The notes beneath the pieces were generated by a model. That model did no database searches, was not told the origin of the DNA, and was given only the letters and a program-made list of their open reading frames with translations. Below, one piece after another: positions 36,329 to 45,433 of a DNA stretch of 64,000 nucleotides (within the stretch, counting starts at the first letter, position 1; each line of letters opens with the position of its first letter). The stretch covers positions 1 to 64,000 of the forward strand of contig JAGXSU010000057.1 in NCBI GenBank assembly GCA_018333785.1, given 5' to 3'. The stretch is from Methylomicrobium sp. Lineage in GTDB: Bacteria; Pseudomonadota; Gammaproteobacteria; Methylococcales; Methylomonadaceae. A program made the position numbers and the translations under genes.

Positions 36329-36712
36329 TTAGGTATTTGTAATTATCAAACCAAGCATTCTTCTGTTTATTGCTGCACGAATAATTGAAGATTGAGTAGC
36401 ATTCAAGCTTGGGTTCAATAAGGCTACGCGATGAGCTTCTTGATTAATTTTATTAACAACACTCTCTGGGACACTAAAAACATCTTGCGCATTTGGCTTT
36501 ATCATCAGTTCAGATAAAAGGGCACCTTCCCACCCTTCTCTCGAAAGTAATTCATTTATAGCTTCTACAACCCACTTACTTTTTTGACGCATATTATAAC
36601 CATCGTTAAGAATCCTAACAGGCAACGATGATTTCAGTGAAGAAGGTAATTTAACGGTTATTTTTCTAACTGAACTTGATTCTAATATATGTTGAGCTAA
36701 ACGATCACCCAT
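36329..36712 (-). CDS. small third gene of the partition operon
   Basis: 127 residues from ATG 36712, overlapping the parB stop by eight bases. It begins RKITVKLPSSLKSSLPVRIL, suggestive of a ribbon-helix-helix strand, followed by QKSKWVVEAINELLSREGW and a second similar helix pair ending in SIIRAAINRRMLG. It may be a DNA-binding accessory or repressor for the par operon. I do not know a named family. It is the last gene before the convergent kfrA. Confidence 0.6.
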   Translation of the reverse strand: MGDRLAQHILESSSVRKITVKLPSSLKSSLPVRILNDGYNMRQKSKWVVEAINELLSREGWEGALLSELMIKPNAQDVFSVPESVVNKINQEAHRVALLNPSLNATQSSIIRAAINRRMLGLIITNT

Positions 36713-37763
36713 GTTTACGCTCCCAATAGATTAAAAATTCTTCAAAACCTTTTTTTGCATTTTTTGGGTTATCCCAATTTATCGACTCGAAATGATCTTT
36801 AACTTCACCTTCTGAGTTTGTCAGAACGAGAGTACGCAATGCCTTAAGGTTATCTGTTTTTCCAAGTGAAACTCTTGAGATTTTGTCCGGTGCCGGACGA
36901 TCGCCGAACCATTTATCGTGAAGGAGTTTTCTTAATTCTTGATCAGCTTTAACTATTTCTAAAAGTTTGCTAAAGGAAACCAGGTTAGAAATAACTTTCT
37001 TTATTACCTCCATAACATAAGCATCTTTTCTACTATCAACTATTGCTAGCCATTCATAAGCCTGTGAGCGTGAAACGCCTAATGTGTCTATTAAATCTCT
37101 CCATTTTATTTTTTTACCTAAACTTTCTCGACGATCAGCAAAACTAATCAACCATCTAAGTTTATCCCCTATAGTCAAATCAACCCGTTGCATGTTATCA
37201 ATCATTGCCATGCGTTCTTTTGTTAATTCATCTGGCCTACGTAATATTACCTTTACCTCAATTCGTTCAATATATAGAAGCGACATGTCAGGTTCGGGGT
37301 TTACTATTATTTCGTTATAGCCTTCTTGGTTTTCATTTTCTACAGTACGAATATGAAAAATAGAAAAAATGAAAGCCATAACTCGACGTTGACCACCTAG
37401 CAGTTGAACTTTCTTACCAGGCAAAGCTAAAGCCAATGGAGGGTTAAGAATGCCGAACTCCTTAATACTCATAGAAAGGCCGATAAGCTCTTCAAGCTGT
37501 TCTGATTTGACTTTGTAATTATCGTCACTTTCGAGAATTTTTCCCCGGTAAATATCCTCAAGGTTAAGATGAAATTTACGTGGTTGCTCATCCCAAAGTT
37601 CAATATCTGATACTGTAATTTGACGAAGTTCATATTCTTGAAGAGTAGCCGACTCAGCCGCCGCTATTTTTTCAGCCACCCTATTTATTGTCCCGGACTG
37701 AACACCTAAAGGTTTACGTTTTATCAATACACCAGGTCTTTTGGTTTTAGATTCTGTATTCAT
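36705..37763 (-). CDS. parB: ParB-like partition protein
   Basis: 352 residues from ATG 37763, overlapping parA by four bases. The ParB/Srx domain is recognisable: the LWDEQPRKFHLN segment near residue 60, IKEFGILNPPLAL, LLGGQRRVMAFIF (the GERRxxA-like arginine patch, here GGQRRVMA) and LRRPDELTKERMAMIDNMQR. The central HTH is IGDKLRWLISFADRRESL followed by LIDTLGVSRSQAYEWLAIV. It should bind parS-like sites, probably the three palindromes noted here, one of which lies inside this gene. It works with ParA to segregate the plasmid. Confidence 0.85.
   Translation of the reverse strand: MNTESKTKRPGVLIKRKPLGVQSGTINRVAEKIAAAESATLQEYELRQITVSDIELWDEQPRKFHLNLEDIYRGKILESDDNYKVKSEQLEELIGLSMSIKEFGILNPPLALALPGKKVQLLGGQRRVMAFIFSIFHIRTVENENQEGYNEIIVNPEPDMSLLYIERIEVKVILRRPDELTKERMAMIDNMQRVDLTIGDKLRWLISFADRRESLGKKIKWRDLIDTLGVSRSQAYEWLAIVDSRKDAYVMEVIKKVISNLVSFSKLLEIVKADQELRKLLHDKWFGDRPAPDKISRVSLGKTDNLKALRTLVLTNSEGEVKDHFESINWDNPKNAKKGFEEFLIYWERKHG
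36885..36898. promoter_or_regulatory. parS-like palindrome inside parB
   Basis: GTCCGGTGCCGGAC differs from the sites at 38702 and 42919 by a single central base. It lies within the parB coding region. It may be a chance codon run or a true weak site; the three sites share a 12-of-14 or better match. Confidence 0.45.
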
Positions 37764-38665
37764 CTGAAAATCCTCTCAAATATTATTTTACAAAACTCCT
37801 CTGCCTCTATTCGGGCTGGTGTGTTTTCGTGCATTTCGAATAATGATCGTGGATTAGCGTATGTTGACGAACTATTAGCATACGTTTGAAGATATCGCAT
37901 AGGTGGCTGAATAAGTTTATCTCCTAACACACTATTTTGTGACACTTGTTCTAGTGTTCGACGTTGTGCTGCCGATTGAGGGTCAAATTTAGTTGCTAAA
38001 ATACCTACTAGCATTAATTTTTCAGCTTCCCTTGTTTGATTTTCTGCTTGCCACAATTGAGCCATATCTGCCATACCCGCAATGGAATCCTCTTGCATTT
38101 CTGTAGGTATTAATAAGTGGGTTGCTGCGCGTGCAGCTGAGGCGGTTAGTGCTGACGTTTGAGGAGGAGTGTCAATAATTACCAAATCGAATTCTTCTTG
38201 ATAATATTCTATCGATAACATTGTGCGCATGTGATCAACCACTGCCTCTTGAACGCTCTTTCTTTCAACTTGTTCAAGAAAGTTTGTTAACTCTTTTTTG
38301 TGGGATGGTATGAAGTGTAAATTAGGGATATTAGTTGGATATGGCTCAACATATCCTAGTCTAAAAAATTGGGCTATAGACCAATATCCAGGTGGTGAAT
38401 ACGGTAACTCATCCCAAAGGGGATCCTTTGGATCAAAGTTTGGATGTAAAGGAGGGTCCATTCCATCATTTGTCATTTCTAGAAATCTTGCAGAAAAATT
38501 ACATTGTGGATCGATATCGATCCCTAAAACCCGCACACCTTCCCTAACTGAATATTCAGTTAATAATTTAGAAAGGGTTGTTTTGGCTACTCCACCTTTA
38601 TGATTGCTAATAGTAAGAACCTTTAAGTTAGAGTATGTCGGTATTATTGTTTGCTCTCTGGACAT
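37760..38665 (-). CDS. parA: ParA-like partition ATPase
   Basis: 301 residues from ATG 38665. The deviant Walker A is NHKGGVAKTTLSKLL (KGGVAKTT), the Walker A' region is VLGIDIDPQCNFSARFL, and the Walker B region is FDLVIIDTPPQTSALTASAA. It lacks the long N-terminal HTH of type Ia ParA, so promoter control may fall to ParB or the third gene. It is the first gene of parA-parB-orf; a 16-bp palindrome sits 37 bases upstream of the start. Confidence 0.92.
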   Translation of the reverse strand: MSREQTIIPTYSNLKVLTISNHKGGVAKTTLSKLLTEYSVREGVRVLGIDIDPQCNFSARFLEMTNDGMDPPLHPNFDPKDPLWDELPYSPPGYWSIAQFFRLGYVEPYPTNIPNLHFIPSHKKELTNFLEQVERKSVQEAVVDHMRTMLSIEYYQEEFDLVIIDTPPQTSALTASAARAATHLLIPTEMQEDSIAGMADMAQLWQAENQTREAEKLMLVGILATKFDPQSAAQRRTLEQVSQNSVLGDKLIQPPMRYLQTYANSSSTYANPRSLFEMHENTPARIEAEEFCKIIFERIFR

Positions 38666-38701
38666 TATGATTTCTCCAGCATCATATACATTTTTAAAAA
38701 A

Positions 38702-38717
38702 CGTCCGGTACCGGACG
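38702..38717. promoter_or_regulatory. parS / par operator palindrome
   Basis: CGTCCGGTACCGGACG is a perfect 16-bp palindrome in the parA promoter region. Near-identical copies lie at 42919-42932 (downstream of rep) and 36885-36898 (inside parB). Being upstream of parA, it may serve both as operator and centromere. Confidence 0.7.
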
Positions 38718-39841
38718 GTATATATTCTTAGTCATACCTGCCTCTTGATAGTACCATAATAAGCAATATTTTGTGCTTCGCTAATTAAAATTTTTTCCAA
38801 ATTTGGGCGTTTAACATTTTTTAAATAAGTGTTATAAAAAGTCGGCAACGCTGAATAGCATTGGATAATTTCATGCTCGTATGAAATCATGAGCAAGCAC
38901 AACACTGTTATCCTCCTTCATGGCCTCAAATTCCACTTAGAAGCCAAGAGAAAAAACCTGAATCACCTGCTCTAGTTCCAAATTGTGCCAGCCGCTTTGT
39001 TTAGCACAAACTTTTGTGTGATGAACCCGGAACGGTTAAAAATGGTTAAACCATAATGTGGTAGGAAGAAATAGCCTGGCAGAATAATACTGGTAGCAAG
39101 CCGACCAATAAGCTTCGTTGAGTTACGTAACATTCCTTCTCGATACTTACAGCAAACAGCTAAGGCCCTCAATTACATGTTCAAGGACGGACGCTTTCTA
39201 CAAAAACAAGTCGTTGAGTCATCTGCAAACCTGCATCCTTCCCTATTTGCAAAATTTATTTGATAAAAGCTTTTAATGATAAAAGTTCAAAAGGTCGAGT
39301 TTAGCTTTATACAAGACGCACTGTATTAACCAAGCCCATGTCAGCTACTTTGAAGCAAAAGTAAGGATTTAACCGCCAACACACCCTTGCTCATCAAGAC
39401 GATGAACAAGTCAACCGGTAGACTGTTCGGACCGACACGTTTGATTTTCCGTGAGCTGTTGACAAATTCAGCTAACGAGTAAATTGTTTTAGAACCGGCG
39501 ATTTTATGTGTCGGTTGCAAACATATAGCGAATAATCAGTGGGGTATGTAGGCAGTTTTATTGGCATCTGTGCAGATTAAAATTTTGTTTCTGCGATTGA
39601 AAAATCATTGACTAAAGAAATCAAACCAGATGTCTACCTAAAAAAGTTTTTTGAGGTACAAACTGATATGATTTCTGCAATTATTTAATAGGGTTGAAGT
39701 TAAAGGTCATAGTAATTGTTATGCCTATATGTTGTTGTTTATAAATACAACAAACAACAATATGTTGTTGTGTACTTTATTATGCTTAACCTTTTGAATA
39801 AAAAGAAAAAAAATAAAAAAGGTAACCAAAATTGTTACTAT
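38718..39841. other. gene-free left part of the origin region
   Basis: No supported gene in about 1.1 kb. Base composition becomes very AT-rich from about 39680 to 39840, where TATGTTGTTG-like repeats and homopurine runs appear. This would suit a DNA unwinding region beside the iterons. No consensus DnaA box TTATCCACA was seen. Confidence 0.45.
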
Positions 39842-40031
39842 AAGTCACAGATTTTGTTAATTATCACCCTTAAATTGGTTTATTAAGTCACTACATCTGG
39901 TAATTTAAGTCACATCATTTGTTACTAAAGGTCTCTTTTTTTGTTAAAAAAATTGCATTAGGTTACTTTTTTTGTTGCTAATAAGTCACCAGATTTGGTG
40001 ATAGCTTTTGTTAGGTCATATTATTTGTTCT
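39842..40031 (-). repeat. iteron array 1 (~22-bp units)
   Basis: At least seven related units read AAGTCAC-NN-ATTTGTTA on the plus strand, starting near 39842, 39885, 39907, 39928, 39960, 39983 and 40013, with a weaker one near 39863; most spacings are 21-22 or 43 bp. On the minus strand each reads like TAACAAAT-NN-GTGACTT, the same word as the second array but in the opposite orientation. Helical-phase spacing is what replication-initiator sites show. Confidence 0.75.
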
Positions 40032-40529
40032 AGAGCTCAAGGCTTACAGGTCAACGGTAAACCGATTATGGTCTAATACACATTCAACTCGATGATAAAC
40101 ACAGGTAGGGATTAACAAAGTCAATGGGATGCGGGTAGAGATACACCTCAGTCAGTAACAACACAGGAAACATAGCCAGCACGGTTACCGCAAGAACTCA
40201 GCAATTGCTTGACCTGCTCTACATCATTTTAGTAATCCAGCTAAATAGGGCGCCATCGTTAAAGAACAAAGAAAAGCCCTGAACAGAAGCATATAGCACA
40301 CCCCTATCAACCTGAACCCAAGCAAAGCCAGCGGATGGAATTTGTAATTTGCGTTTCCATTAACATAAATTTTGAGTGGACAACTCCTGCAGGTGACAAT
40401 TTCTGACTTAAGATAATTCTGTGTTTTGTATTGAATTTTCTCAAAGTAGTTAACGTTCGGAAAACCAGACCTAAAGGTACGGGATAAAATTACTCATAGA
40501 ATTAAGCGTTTATCTTAATAAGTTGATTA
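40032..40529. other. spacer between iteron arrays
   Basis: About 500 bp without a gene or a clear repeat. It separates two iteron arrays of opposite orientation. Confidence 0.4.
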
Positions 40530-41470
40530 TAAAGTCATGTGACTTTGGTTCTTTGAAATTATCGCAATATGATCAATCAAATTCAGAACAAAAAAAGGTC
40601 ACCTTATTTGGTGATTTTATATTCATCATAAATTTAGATGAGTAAATTTGGTTATGAGCAAAAACATGAATAGGCGTTGTTACCATATTTTGTGACCTTG
40701 CTATAAGTGCCTTAACAAATCTTGTGACTTATGCTTTCTGAGAATAGCGCAAGATGACCTATCAAATTCATAATATAACAAAGGTCACCTTATTTGGTGA
40801 TTTGATATTGACCATAATTTTTTGACGAGTAACATCGATTTGAGTAGAAACATGAACTGGCGTCGTCAACAAATTTTGTGACTTAACCTGAAGATCCTTA
40901 ACAAATCTTGTGACTTATGATTTAGGAGATTAATTTAAGATGACCTATTCAATTCAGAAAATACAAAGGTCACCTTTTTTGGTAATTAAATATTCATCAT
41001 AAATTTCGACGAGTAAATTCATTTTGAGCAGAAACATGAGTAGCCGTCATTAACAAATTTTGTGACTTATGCTTTTGGAGATTAATGCAAGATGATCTAT
41101 TCAATTCAGAGCAAAACAAAAGTCACCTTATTTGGTAATTTGAAATTGACCATAATTTCCGACGAGTAAATTTGTTTTGAGCAGAAACATGAATTGGAAC
41201 CGTTAACAAATTTTGTGACTTAACTAGTAGTTCGTTTCATCAAAATGCTTACAATAAGAGAATCACCATTAGCTTGCCGTAGCTTATGTTTTGCAGGGAC
41301 TATGAGGCTCGATCAACTTTCTAAATAATGTAAATGTTTTATTAAAACGTACTACTAGAAGAGTCTTAACAAATCTTGTGACTTATGATTAAGGTGAAAG
41401 GCGCTAGATGACACGTTAAATTCAGAAGAAAAAAAGGTCACTTTATTTGTTAATTTAATATTTTTTATAA
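40530..41470 (+). repeat. iteron array 2: long nested tandem repeats upstream of rep
   Basis: Five long units begin with (G)GTCACC-TTATTTGGT at 40597, 40783, 40968, 41121 and 41436 (steps 186, 185, 153, 315). Each holds ATTCATCATAA- or TTGACCATAATT-like words, GAGTAAATT and AAACATGAA, and ends in one or two copies of AACAAATYTTGTGACTTA (TTGTGACTTA at 40722, 40876, 40908, 41060, 41213 and 41376). The last step contains an extra ~140 bp. A partial unit precedes the first. Repeated initiator sites inside a larger repeat suggest an expanded origin or incompatibility region for the adjacent Rep protein. Confidence 0.8.
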
Positions 41471-41546
41471 AGTTTGACTAATTTAGAAAATTTTAAGATT
41501 ATCATCATAAGACACCTAAAAAAATGTTTAGATTGTGACCTAACAG

Positions 41547-42848
41547 ATGAATAATACATTCCCATTAACATTAGATTCTTTTGGCAACAAAGAATCCAAC
41601 GATCATTTCAACAAGGCTGTTGGCACAATCCATATTAAAGTCCAATCCGGAAGTTTGGGGCTTGTCCAAAGGAAATTAATCAATGCATTCCATTTCATAG
41701 CTAAGGACGATCCTAGTCGAGAAACTCATTACATCAAACGTCAAGACCTGTTTGCTATGATTGGATATCATTCAAATAATATTATTGATTTTAAGGAAAG
41801 CGCTAGAAAGCTTACTAATATCAATGTTGAATGGGATTATCTGCGGGAGGATACGGAACGAGTATGGGGTGTAAGTAATATCATCTCGGAAATAGAATTT
41901 GTGACCAACGGTATTGTTGCATTTAGTTTCCCAAGACGCATCCGTGAATTCATGGCAACCCAAGAACACCGTGGGCTTGTCAATATGCAGATTCAAAAAA
42001 AGTTCACGATGAGTTATGCCTTATCGCTGTATGAAAATACGACAATTTACCGTGTCGCGGGGAGCACCCCAAAATTTAGCGTAAGAGAGTTGAAAACTCT
42101 TCTTGTGGTTGATGATGAAGAAAATACGACTTATAAGTTGTTCAAGCACTTCAATAACAAAATTATTGCTCCAGCTGTAAAAGAAATTAATGAAGTATCT
42201 GACATTATGATAGAGGCCATATTTTACAAAAACGGAAGAAATGTTGAACAGATCAGTTTTAATGTGGCCGTGAAGCCGCAGTCATTCCTTGATTTTGATG
42301 AAACGCCAAGTATATCTTCTTTGCACGAACGCTTAGTTTCGTTTGGCTGCAATCCAAAAGTTGCGTTAGATATAATAGATAAGCATGATAGCGAATACAT
42401 TCTTGGGAACCTTGACTATGTGGAAAATCAGATCTTATCGCCAAGCGGAAAAGAAATTAGGAATCCCATGGGGTTTTTCATGGACGCATTGGCTAAAGAT
42501 TACCGTACGAAAGAGCCAGAAATTGTAAGGAAAGCTAGGGAAAAAAGAGAGATTGAGTCTAAGAAAAAAATTGAGGAAGAAAAGCGCATATTCGAAAAAA
42601 ATAACAGACTAGCCGAAGAAAACAGGTTAAAGATTGAAACAGCGAAATGCCGATTTAATGCTTTGCCTGAAGATGAAAAGGTCTATTTACAAGAGTCGTT
42701 TTTAGTTGAGACCATGGAATCAAATGCTATTGTTGCCAAAAAGTTTAAAGAGAGCGGCCTTAAGTCGACTATGGTGTCGGCTGTATTTTACTCGTTTTTG
42801 AGCAATTTATGGCTTGAAAAGGAACAGATTGAACGGTCTAAGTTTTGA
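41547..42848 (+). CDS. repB: Rep_3-superfamily replication initiator
   Basis: 433 residues from ATG 41547. Two winged-helix domains are apparent. The first, IHIKVQSGSLGLVQRKLINA and then YIKRQDLFAMIGYHS, is the usual Rep_3 N-terminal signature. The second has MSYALSLYENTTIYRVAG followed by FSVRELKTLLVVDDEENTTY and IAPAVKEINEVSDIMIEAIF. A long charged C-terminal extension (residues ~320-370, REKREIESKKKIEEEKRIFE) is unusual. It binds iterons to open the origin; two arrays lie directly upstream. After the stop, overlapping palindromic AGTAGTACTACT motifs (about 42877-42897) may act as a terminator. Confidence 0.88.
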   Translation: MNNTFPLTLDSFGNKESNDHFNKAVGTIHIKVQSGSLGLVQRKLINAFHFIAKDDPSRETHYIKRQDLFAMIGYHSNNIIDFKESARKLTNINVEWDYLREDTERVWGVSNIISEIEFVTNGIVAFSFPRRIREFMATQEHRGLVNMQIQKKFTMSYALSLYENTTIYRVAGSTPKFSVRELKTLLVVDDEENTTYKLFKHFNNKIIAPAVKEINEVSDIMIEAIFYKNGRNVEQISFNVAVKPQSFLDFDETPSISSLHERLVSFGCNPKVALDIIDKHDSEYILGNLDYVENQILSPSGKEIRNPMGFFMDALAKDYRTKEPEIVRKAREKREIESKKKIEEEKRIFEKNNRLAEENRLKIETAKCRFNALPEDEKVYLQESFLVETMESNAIVAKKFKESGLKSTMVSAVFYSFLSNLWLEKEQIERSKF

Positions 42849-42918
42849 AACTGTTGTTTATTAAAAAACTGTGTGAAGTAGTACTACTAAGTAGTAGGTA
42901 TAACTAAGAATATAAACT

Positions 42919-42932
42919 GTCCGGTACCGGAC
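42919..42932. promoter_or_regulatory. parS-like palindrome downstream of rep
   Basis: GTCCGGTACCGGAC is a perfect 14-bp palindrome, identical to the core of the site upstream of parA 4.2 kb away. It sits between rep and the next gene, where a centromere or an operator would fit. Confidence 0.65.
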
Positions 42933-43119
42933 GTTTTAATTGTATCTACATTTCTATAATCAAAGGTTTTGATTGACAAATCTGTTTCGTACAGCAGACT
43001 CATACAAAATAACCTGAAAAAATCCACTAAATTTCCTGACTTTATCGTTAGATAAGTTGGACCCGCCAAACCGAAATGTAATATCAATTACGCCATATCT
43101 GGAAAGCGGCGATGAACTT

Positions 43120-43389
43120 ATGAAATTTAATCCTAATACAAAACAACTTTTTACAAATGAAGGCGATTTGATAAAAAGGCTTCACTGCCCACATGGGGTT
43201 AATTGGAAAGACTTATATCACTCTGACGCCATCAAAAAGTATTGTCACTTCTGCGGAAAAAGTATCATTGATACTCAAAATCTCGACGATGATGCAGTTA
43301 TTGCTATTGTCATACAGGATGAAGGAGTTTGTTTGAAACTGGATCTCAATGACCCAACTATACGGATAATAAACCACAATGTTTTCTAA
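43120..43389 (+). CDS. small Cys-motif hypothetical protein
   Basis: 89 residues from ATG 43120 (a TTG at 43057 would add 21). It reads FNPNTKQLFTNEGDLIKRLH, CPHGVNWKDL, then KYCHFCGKSIIDT, where two CxxC-like cysteines suggest a small zinc finger. I recall similar short proteins in other proteobacterial plasmids with the same KRLHCP and CxxC order, but no function. Its last ten bases overlap the start of the next gene. Confidence 0.6.
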   Translation: MKFNPNTKQLFTNEGDLIKRLHCPHGVNWKDLYHSDAIKKYCHFCGKSIIDTQNLDDDAVIAIVIQDEGVCLKLDLNDPTIRIINHNVF

Positions 43390-43846
43390 TCAGAAAGAAG
43401 CAAATAGTCTTAGGGGCATTAAGACTGCCCGAGATGAAAAATCCATAAATGAAGCTGCTCGGAATGGATTTTTTCCCTTGCTTAAGAGGGTAGAGAAATC
43501 TGAAAGCATTAAATCAAAATACGCCGTATTGCAAAATAAGAAAACTGGAGAAATCGAGGTAATAGGCGATTTTCGTGGTGGTTTCTGTAGCAGAGACTAC
43601 GAAATGGTTATAGATTTTTCTTTTTACTACCCGCATAATTTTTCATCACCCTTTGCAGCCTATTTGATACCACAAGACATCAAGGTTGGTGAGAGAGTAT
43701 ATATTGAGGATCTCATCGAAGATTTTATTGGTGTCCGATGGAACCAAGGTGACACTTATCGTTTGGAGTCGTGCGAGGCGGTCTGGAACGGAAAAGACTT
43801 TGATATTCAATATGACGCTAACCAGTGTGCTGACTTTATTGGGTAA
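43379..43846 (+). CDS. hypothetical protein
   Basis: 155 residues from ATG 43379, overlapping the upstream gene. The core, KYAVLQNKKTGEIEVIGDFR, then YEMVIDFSFYYPHNFSSPFA and AYLIPQDIKVGERVYIEDLI, is a compact alpha/beta protein. Near the end comes CEAVWNGKDFDIQYDAN. No signal peptide or known motif. It is in a two-gene unit downstream of rep. Function unknown. Confidence 0.6.
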   Translation: MFSNQKEANSLRGIKTARDEKSINEAARNGFFPLLKRVEKSESIKSKYAVLQNKKTGEIEVIGDFRGGFCSRDYEMVIDFSFYYPHNFSSPFAAYLIPQDIKVGERVYIEDLIEDFIGVRWNQGDTYRLESCEAVWNGKDFDIQYDANQCADFIG

Positions 43847-44048
43847 CAAAACGAATAACATTTGAGTCAATTCGGACGCACCGCCTGCGGCCCCGTGCCA
43901 TTCTGAAATGCAACTGCCATAGATTCTTATCATTTCTACTCAAAACCCGGATTTGGAATTTTTAGCATTGACTGCATAAGCTTCCTCAAAAGCAGCACAT
44001 AATTTAGGGGGACCTTAAGGATTGCTTCGTAAATGAGTAACATCCTAA
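43847..44048. other. gene-free junction
   Basis: No gene. It bridges the plasmid core and the mosaic region to the right, which begins with a truncated hsdR. Confidence 0.3.
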
Positions 44049-44204
44049 TCAGGTATGCTTTAATAGAAGGGGGTTTGAAGTCCAGTTCGCCAGCAAGTCC
44101 GCCTCGCTCGGATTTTTGATGACATCCGCGTCGCCCCAGCTTCGCTGGTCCAGTTCGTGGATCACGGCAGCTTCAAATTCGGATTCTTTGGAAAAGGTGT
44201 TCAT
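44049..44204 (-). pseudogene. truncated type I restriction enzyme gene (hsdR start)
   Basis: The frame from ATG 44204 reads NTFSKESEFEAAVIHELDQR and then GDADVIKNPSEADLLANW, the known N-terminus of HsdR-type type I restriction subunits. After LLANW it diverges and stops at 44049 (51 codons). The truncation point coincides with a Tn3 inverted-repeat tip (44070-44084). The ATG overlaps the stop of the DUF1016 gene (ATGA), so the two were co-translated in an intact restriction locus. Confidence 0.7.
44070..44084 (+). mobile_element. tip of a Tn3-type inverted repeat
   Basis: GGGGTTTGAAGTCCA is identical to the first 15 bases of the 38-bp inverted repeat at 56737-56774 and close to that at 58513-58550. 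Only the tip remains, and hsdR coding sequence follows directly. It marks the break in hsdR. Confidence 0.5.
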
Positions 44205-45265
44205 GATTTTGCTATGTATTTCTGCTCTGCCAAGCGTTCTCTGATTTCAATCAAGGCGGTGTGGAGCTTGTTCTCCAAAACCGCCTTGGATGGCAGTTCC
44301 GTCCAATACTCCGCCACCATGATGTTGTCTTTTTGCAGGTTCATCAGCTCCACCTGCTCGGTGCCTGCTTGGGCGCACAGAATCAGGCCAATGGGCGCTG
44401 CTTCATCGGGCTGGCGTTCATACTTGTCCAGCCAGTTGAGGTAAAGCTCCATCTGCCCTTTGTGAGCCGCCTTGAAACGGTCAATCTTGAGCTCAACGGC
44501 CACCAGCCGTTTGAGGCGGCGGTGATAAAACAGCAGGTCGAGATAAAAGTCTTCGCCATCGATAATCATGCGCTTTTGGCGTTCTACAAAGGCGAAGCCC
44601 TTGCCCAATTCCAGGATAAATTGCTCCAGCTCGCGAATCAGCGCCTGCTCCAGATCGTTCTCCAGGTAGCCCTGCGGCAGGCCGAGAAAATCGAAAAAGT
44701 AAGGGTCTTTGAACGAGCCCGCAAGCGCATGGGTAACGTCGGTGGCTGTGGCCAGGGCCAGCTTGCTATCCGCAATGTGCGCGCGCTCAAAGGCTTTGCG
44801 CTCGATTTGCCGGATCAGTTCTCGCTTGCTCCACACATGGTCGATGGCTTGGCGGGCATAAAAATGGCGGGCTGCATCGTCTGGCAGCATGAGCAGAACA
44901 GTGAAATGCGTCCAACTCAATTGTGACACCAGCGGTGTCACAATTCCGATGTCGGGGAACATCTCCGCGAATTGCATCATGCGGCGCAGGTTTCTGGCCT
45001 CGAAGCTCTTGCCGTACTGCGCCACGAGCTCTCCGGCGAGCGACGGTATTACCTGCTTGCCATAGGCCGCCCGCTCGCCCCGCAACACGTCGGTATTGAT
45101 GCGTTGGCCCACCTGCCAGTAGGTCAGGGTCAGGGCGCTATTGACCGCAGCAACGGCTTGCGACTTCCCACGGCCGATGATCTCCCGCAAATCGGTCAAC
45201 AGCAAGGCGCTGGGCATGGAAGGGGCAGTCGAGGGTGTCGGGTCGTTATTCATGGGGGGGGTCAA
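44201..45265 (-). CDS. DUF1016 (YhcG-type) PD-(D/E)XK nuclease-domain protein
   Basis: 354 residues from ATG 45265. The N-terminal domain has REIIGRGKSQAVAAVNSAL, LTYWQVGQRIN and NLRRMMQFAEMFPD. The C-terminal nuclease domain shows GKGFAFVERQKRMIIDGED, YLDLLFYHRRLKRLVAVELK (the D-x-n-ExK active-site arrangement) and FKAAHKGQMELYLNWLDKYE. Proteins of this family often sit inside type I restriction loci, and here the downstream gene is the start of hsdR, supporting that origin. Whether it cuts DNA is unknown. With hsdR truncated and no hsdM or hsdS here, the locus is broken. Confidence 0.9.
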   Translation of the reverse strand: MTPPMNNDPTPSTAPSMPSALLLTDLREIIGRGKSQAVAAVNSALTLTYWQVGQRINTDVLRGERAAYGKQVIPSLAGELVAQYGKSFEARNLRRMMQFAEMFPDIGIVTPLVSQLSWTHFTVLLMLPDDAARHFYARQAIDHVWSKRELIRQIERKAFERAHIADSKLALATATDVTHALAGSFKDPYFFDFLGLPQGYLENDLEQALIRELEQFILELGKGFAFVERQKRMIIDGEDFYLDLLFYHRRLKRLVAVELKIDRFKAAHKGQMELYLNWLDKYERQPDEAAPIGLILCAQAGTEQVELMNLQKDNIMVAEYWTELPSKAVLENKLHTALIEIRERLAEQKYIAKS

Positions 45266-45276
45266 ATTGTTAGTTG

Positions 45277-45420
45277 TTAATAGTTTTTCTTGGAGGATTT
45301 GATGATTTCGGTGGTTTCGTGTTGGAGGCTTTGAAACTGGCTTTGATTGAGATAATCAGTTTCTTTGAGCCGCTCTAGCCAATAGAACGTCTCGTTCGTC
45401 TCTTTCTGAGCAATTCCGAG
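45277..45420 (-). pseudogene. C-terminal fragment of a four-helix-bundle (S23/IVS) protein gene
   Basis: Minus-strand reading gives IAQKETNETFYWLERLKETD then SQFQSLQHETTEIIKSSKKN to TAA at 45279-45277, the usual ending of four-helix-bundle proteins of the 23S intervening-sequence type. The frame stops matching at ~45421, exactly where an inverted-repeat element (45434-45807) begins, so the 5' part was lost. It lies upstream of the DUF1016 gene on the same strand. Confidence 0.7.
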
Positions 45421-45433
45421 TTTATGTAAAGTC

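Noticed and set aside
40530-41470. CRISPR array
   Set aside because: Units are 150-190 bp and internally similar, no unique spacers, and they sit upstream of rep; they are iteron-type repeats.
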